64,000 bases of DNA from NCBI RefSeq assembly GCF_018494085.1, contig NZ_JABBFP010000001.1, forward strand, positions 186,001 to 250,000, in the 5' to 3' direction. Below, piece after piece: positions 63,059 through 64,000 of the stretch. Origin of the DNA: Rosenbergiella collisarenosi (GTDB lineage: Bacteria > Pseudomonadota > Gammaproteobacteria > Enterobacterales > Enterobacteriaceae). The notes beneath the pieces were generated by a model. The model was not told the DNA's origin, ran no database searches, and saw nothing but the letters and a program-made list of their open reading frames with translations. The first letter of the stretch is position 1. Each line of letters opens with the position of its first letter. The translations under genes and the position numbers were made by a program.

Positions 63059-64000
63059 CTATTCTGAGGCTTCGTTGATTAAGTCTTGGTGTGACTTATC
63101 TCTGAGGATCATCTCAAAACTATGAAGACGCTTATAAATTGACATCAATTCGACTAACGTGGACCATGAATTGATCAAGTATTGGAACGATGAACGCACC
63201 TGATCGAATACATTGGAGATCTGGTTCATTAATCCTAGGGTGATGGTGCCGGCGACTATCGCTGGAAAGAGCACGAATAAGCCGAAAATATTATCCACTT
63301 GTAGATATAAAATACGCGTAATATTGAAATACAGGTAGTGGAAGTAAAGGCGGAAATAATTGTGGCGTACTTGGTGAAAAAGCTCTTTTACCGTAGGGGG
63401 CGTGGCGCGGTGCGCATCGTCCTCACCGTAAACCAGCTCCTTACGATAGGCCGCCTCTACGCGTTGATTTTTAAATGAAAGGCCTGGCAGCTTAATGCCG
63501 ACTAGCGCCAATAATGCGGTACCAAATACTGACCATACAATAGCGATAATGACTAAAGCATAGGGAATATTGCCGATGATCGGCACCTCTTTTACATGTA
63601 CAGAAAGTTGCGCCAAGATAGGAAGAAACGCAATTAACGTCATGATCGCCTGCAGTAGACTCACCCCCCAGCTTTCAAGTGTGTCGGCAAAGCGCATCGT
63701 GTCTTCCTGAACCCGCTGAGAGGCTCCCTCAACGTGACGTAACTTGCCCCAATTCGCCATGAAAAAGTTGTTCATCGCGGTACGCCAACGAAACACCCAG
63801 TGACTGACGAAAAAGTTATTGAGTACACCAACGACCACAGCGACTAAGGCGATGCCGAGAAAGGCGTAGATTTGCTGGTAGAAAGTGTCGATATGCACGG
63901 AACCGGCCTTTCCCAGTGCCTTTTGGATCAGATCTCCAAACGGGGCATACCAAGCATTAATCGCAACCCCTACTTGCACGCCAAACCAAGTTGAGAAGAT
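63059..64000 (-). CDS. sbmA: SbmA/BacA family peptide transporter (5' end outside window)
   Basis: The visible 313 residues match the C-terminal three-quarters of E. coli SbmA (406 aa): [100 protein letters not shown] and [20 protein letters not shown]. It is a proton-driven inner-membrane importer of peptides such as microcins B17 and J25, bleomycin and proline-rich peptides. The reading frame is open to position 64000; about 90 N-terminal residues lie beyond. Confidence 0.95.
   Translation of the reverse strand: MFSTWFGVQVGVAINAWYAPFGDLIQKALGKAGSVHIDTFYQQIYAFLGIALVAVVVGVLNNFFVSHWVFRWRTAMNNFFMANWGKLRHVEGASQRVQEDTMRFADTLESWGVSLLQAIMTLIAFLPILAQLSVHVKEVPIIGNIPYALVIIAIVWSVFGTALLALVGIKLPGLSFKNQRVEAAYRKELVYGEDDAHRATPPTVKELFHQVRHNYFRLYFHYLYFNITRILYLQVDNIFGLFVLFPAIVAGTITLGLMNQISNVFDQVRSSFQYLINSWSTLVELMSIYKRLHSFEMILRDKSHQDLINEASE

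Overview
The window is chromosomal DNA of a gammaproteobacterium of the order Enterobacterales. It carries leuX, yjcB-soxS-soxR-yjcE, acs-gltP, murQ, yncE, sbmA, idnD-idnT, gcd and marC homologues that read almost like their E. coli counterparts, and a SoxR operator identical in layout to the E. coli one. The genus cannot be fixed from sequence alone; an Erwiniaceae-like organism is a guess.

Layout. (1) 1-1.7 kb: marC (cut by the left edge), yjjA and the tRNA-Leu(CAA) gene leuX, a known island insertion hotspot in enterobacteria. (2) 1.9-23.4 kb: a defence island directly downstream of leuX. It starts with a DNA ADP-ribosylation toxin-antitoxin module (an extra DarT-like gene, darT, darG) and a relic of an HTH antitoxin. 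It continues on the minus strand with a tightly coupled ten-gene operon (19.86 to 4.44 kb): small winged-helix-like protein, HsdM-type N6-adenine methylase, HsdS, unknown, 1,428-aa P-loop ATPase, unknown, NurA-like protein, HerA ATPase, unknown, Ser/Thr protein kinase. It ends with a type IV mcrBC pair. The ten-gene operon is the main candidate for an unusual system. Its contents recall the Methylation-Associated Defence System (MADS) and, more loosely, BREX/Pgl, but it has no PglZ and carries a HerA/NurA-like pair. (3) 23.4-25.3 kb: a very AT-rich strip holding a probable class II microcin precursor with a double-glycine-type leader and, directly behind it, a small two-helix membrane protein that is probably its immunity protein.

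(4) 25.4-32 kb: core methionine synthase MesD with its partner MesX (DUF1852), a MocR-type regulator, a GNAT acetyltransferase, an HxlR regulator divergent from an NAD(P)-binding protein and an NTF2-like exported protein, and ynfA. (5) 32.3-34.8 kb: idnD and idnT without idnO or idnK; IdnD has lost the Glu of the zinc-binding GHE motif. (6) 35.3-42 kb: an O-antigen operon (wzm-wzt-wbbM-glf-wbbN-wbbO) with the gene order and sizes of the Klebsiella D-galactan I cluster, followed by a GT4-GT2 fusion glycosyltransferase, a pyruvyl-transferase-like protein and a DUF1796 protein. (7) 46-47.3 kb: about 1.3 kb without a convincing gene. (8) 47.3-64 kb: GFA-family protein, lipoprotein esterase, PQQ glucose dehydrogenase gcd, yjcB, soxS/soxR, yjcE-type antiporter, a cidA/cidB-type pair, acs, gltP, murQ, yncE (with a Fur box), an exported ParB-like protein and sbmA (cut by the right edge).

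How it fits together: the leuX flank stacks toxin-antitoxin immunity, a methylation-linked multi-ATPase system and a modification-dependent nuclease, with a bacteriocin pair beside them. The rest is core metabolism, surface polysaccharide and stress response. No integrase, transposase, CRISPR array, rRNA or replication origin is visible, and no leuX-derived direct repeat marks the distal island end.
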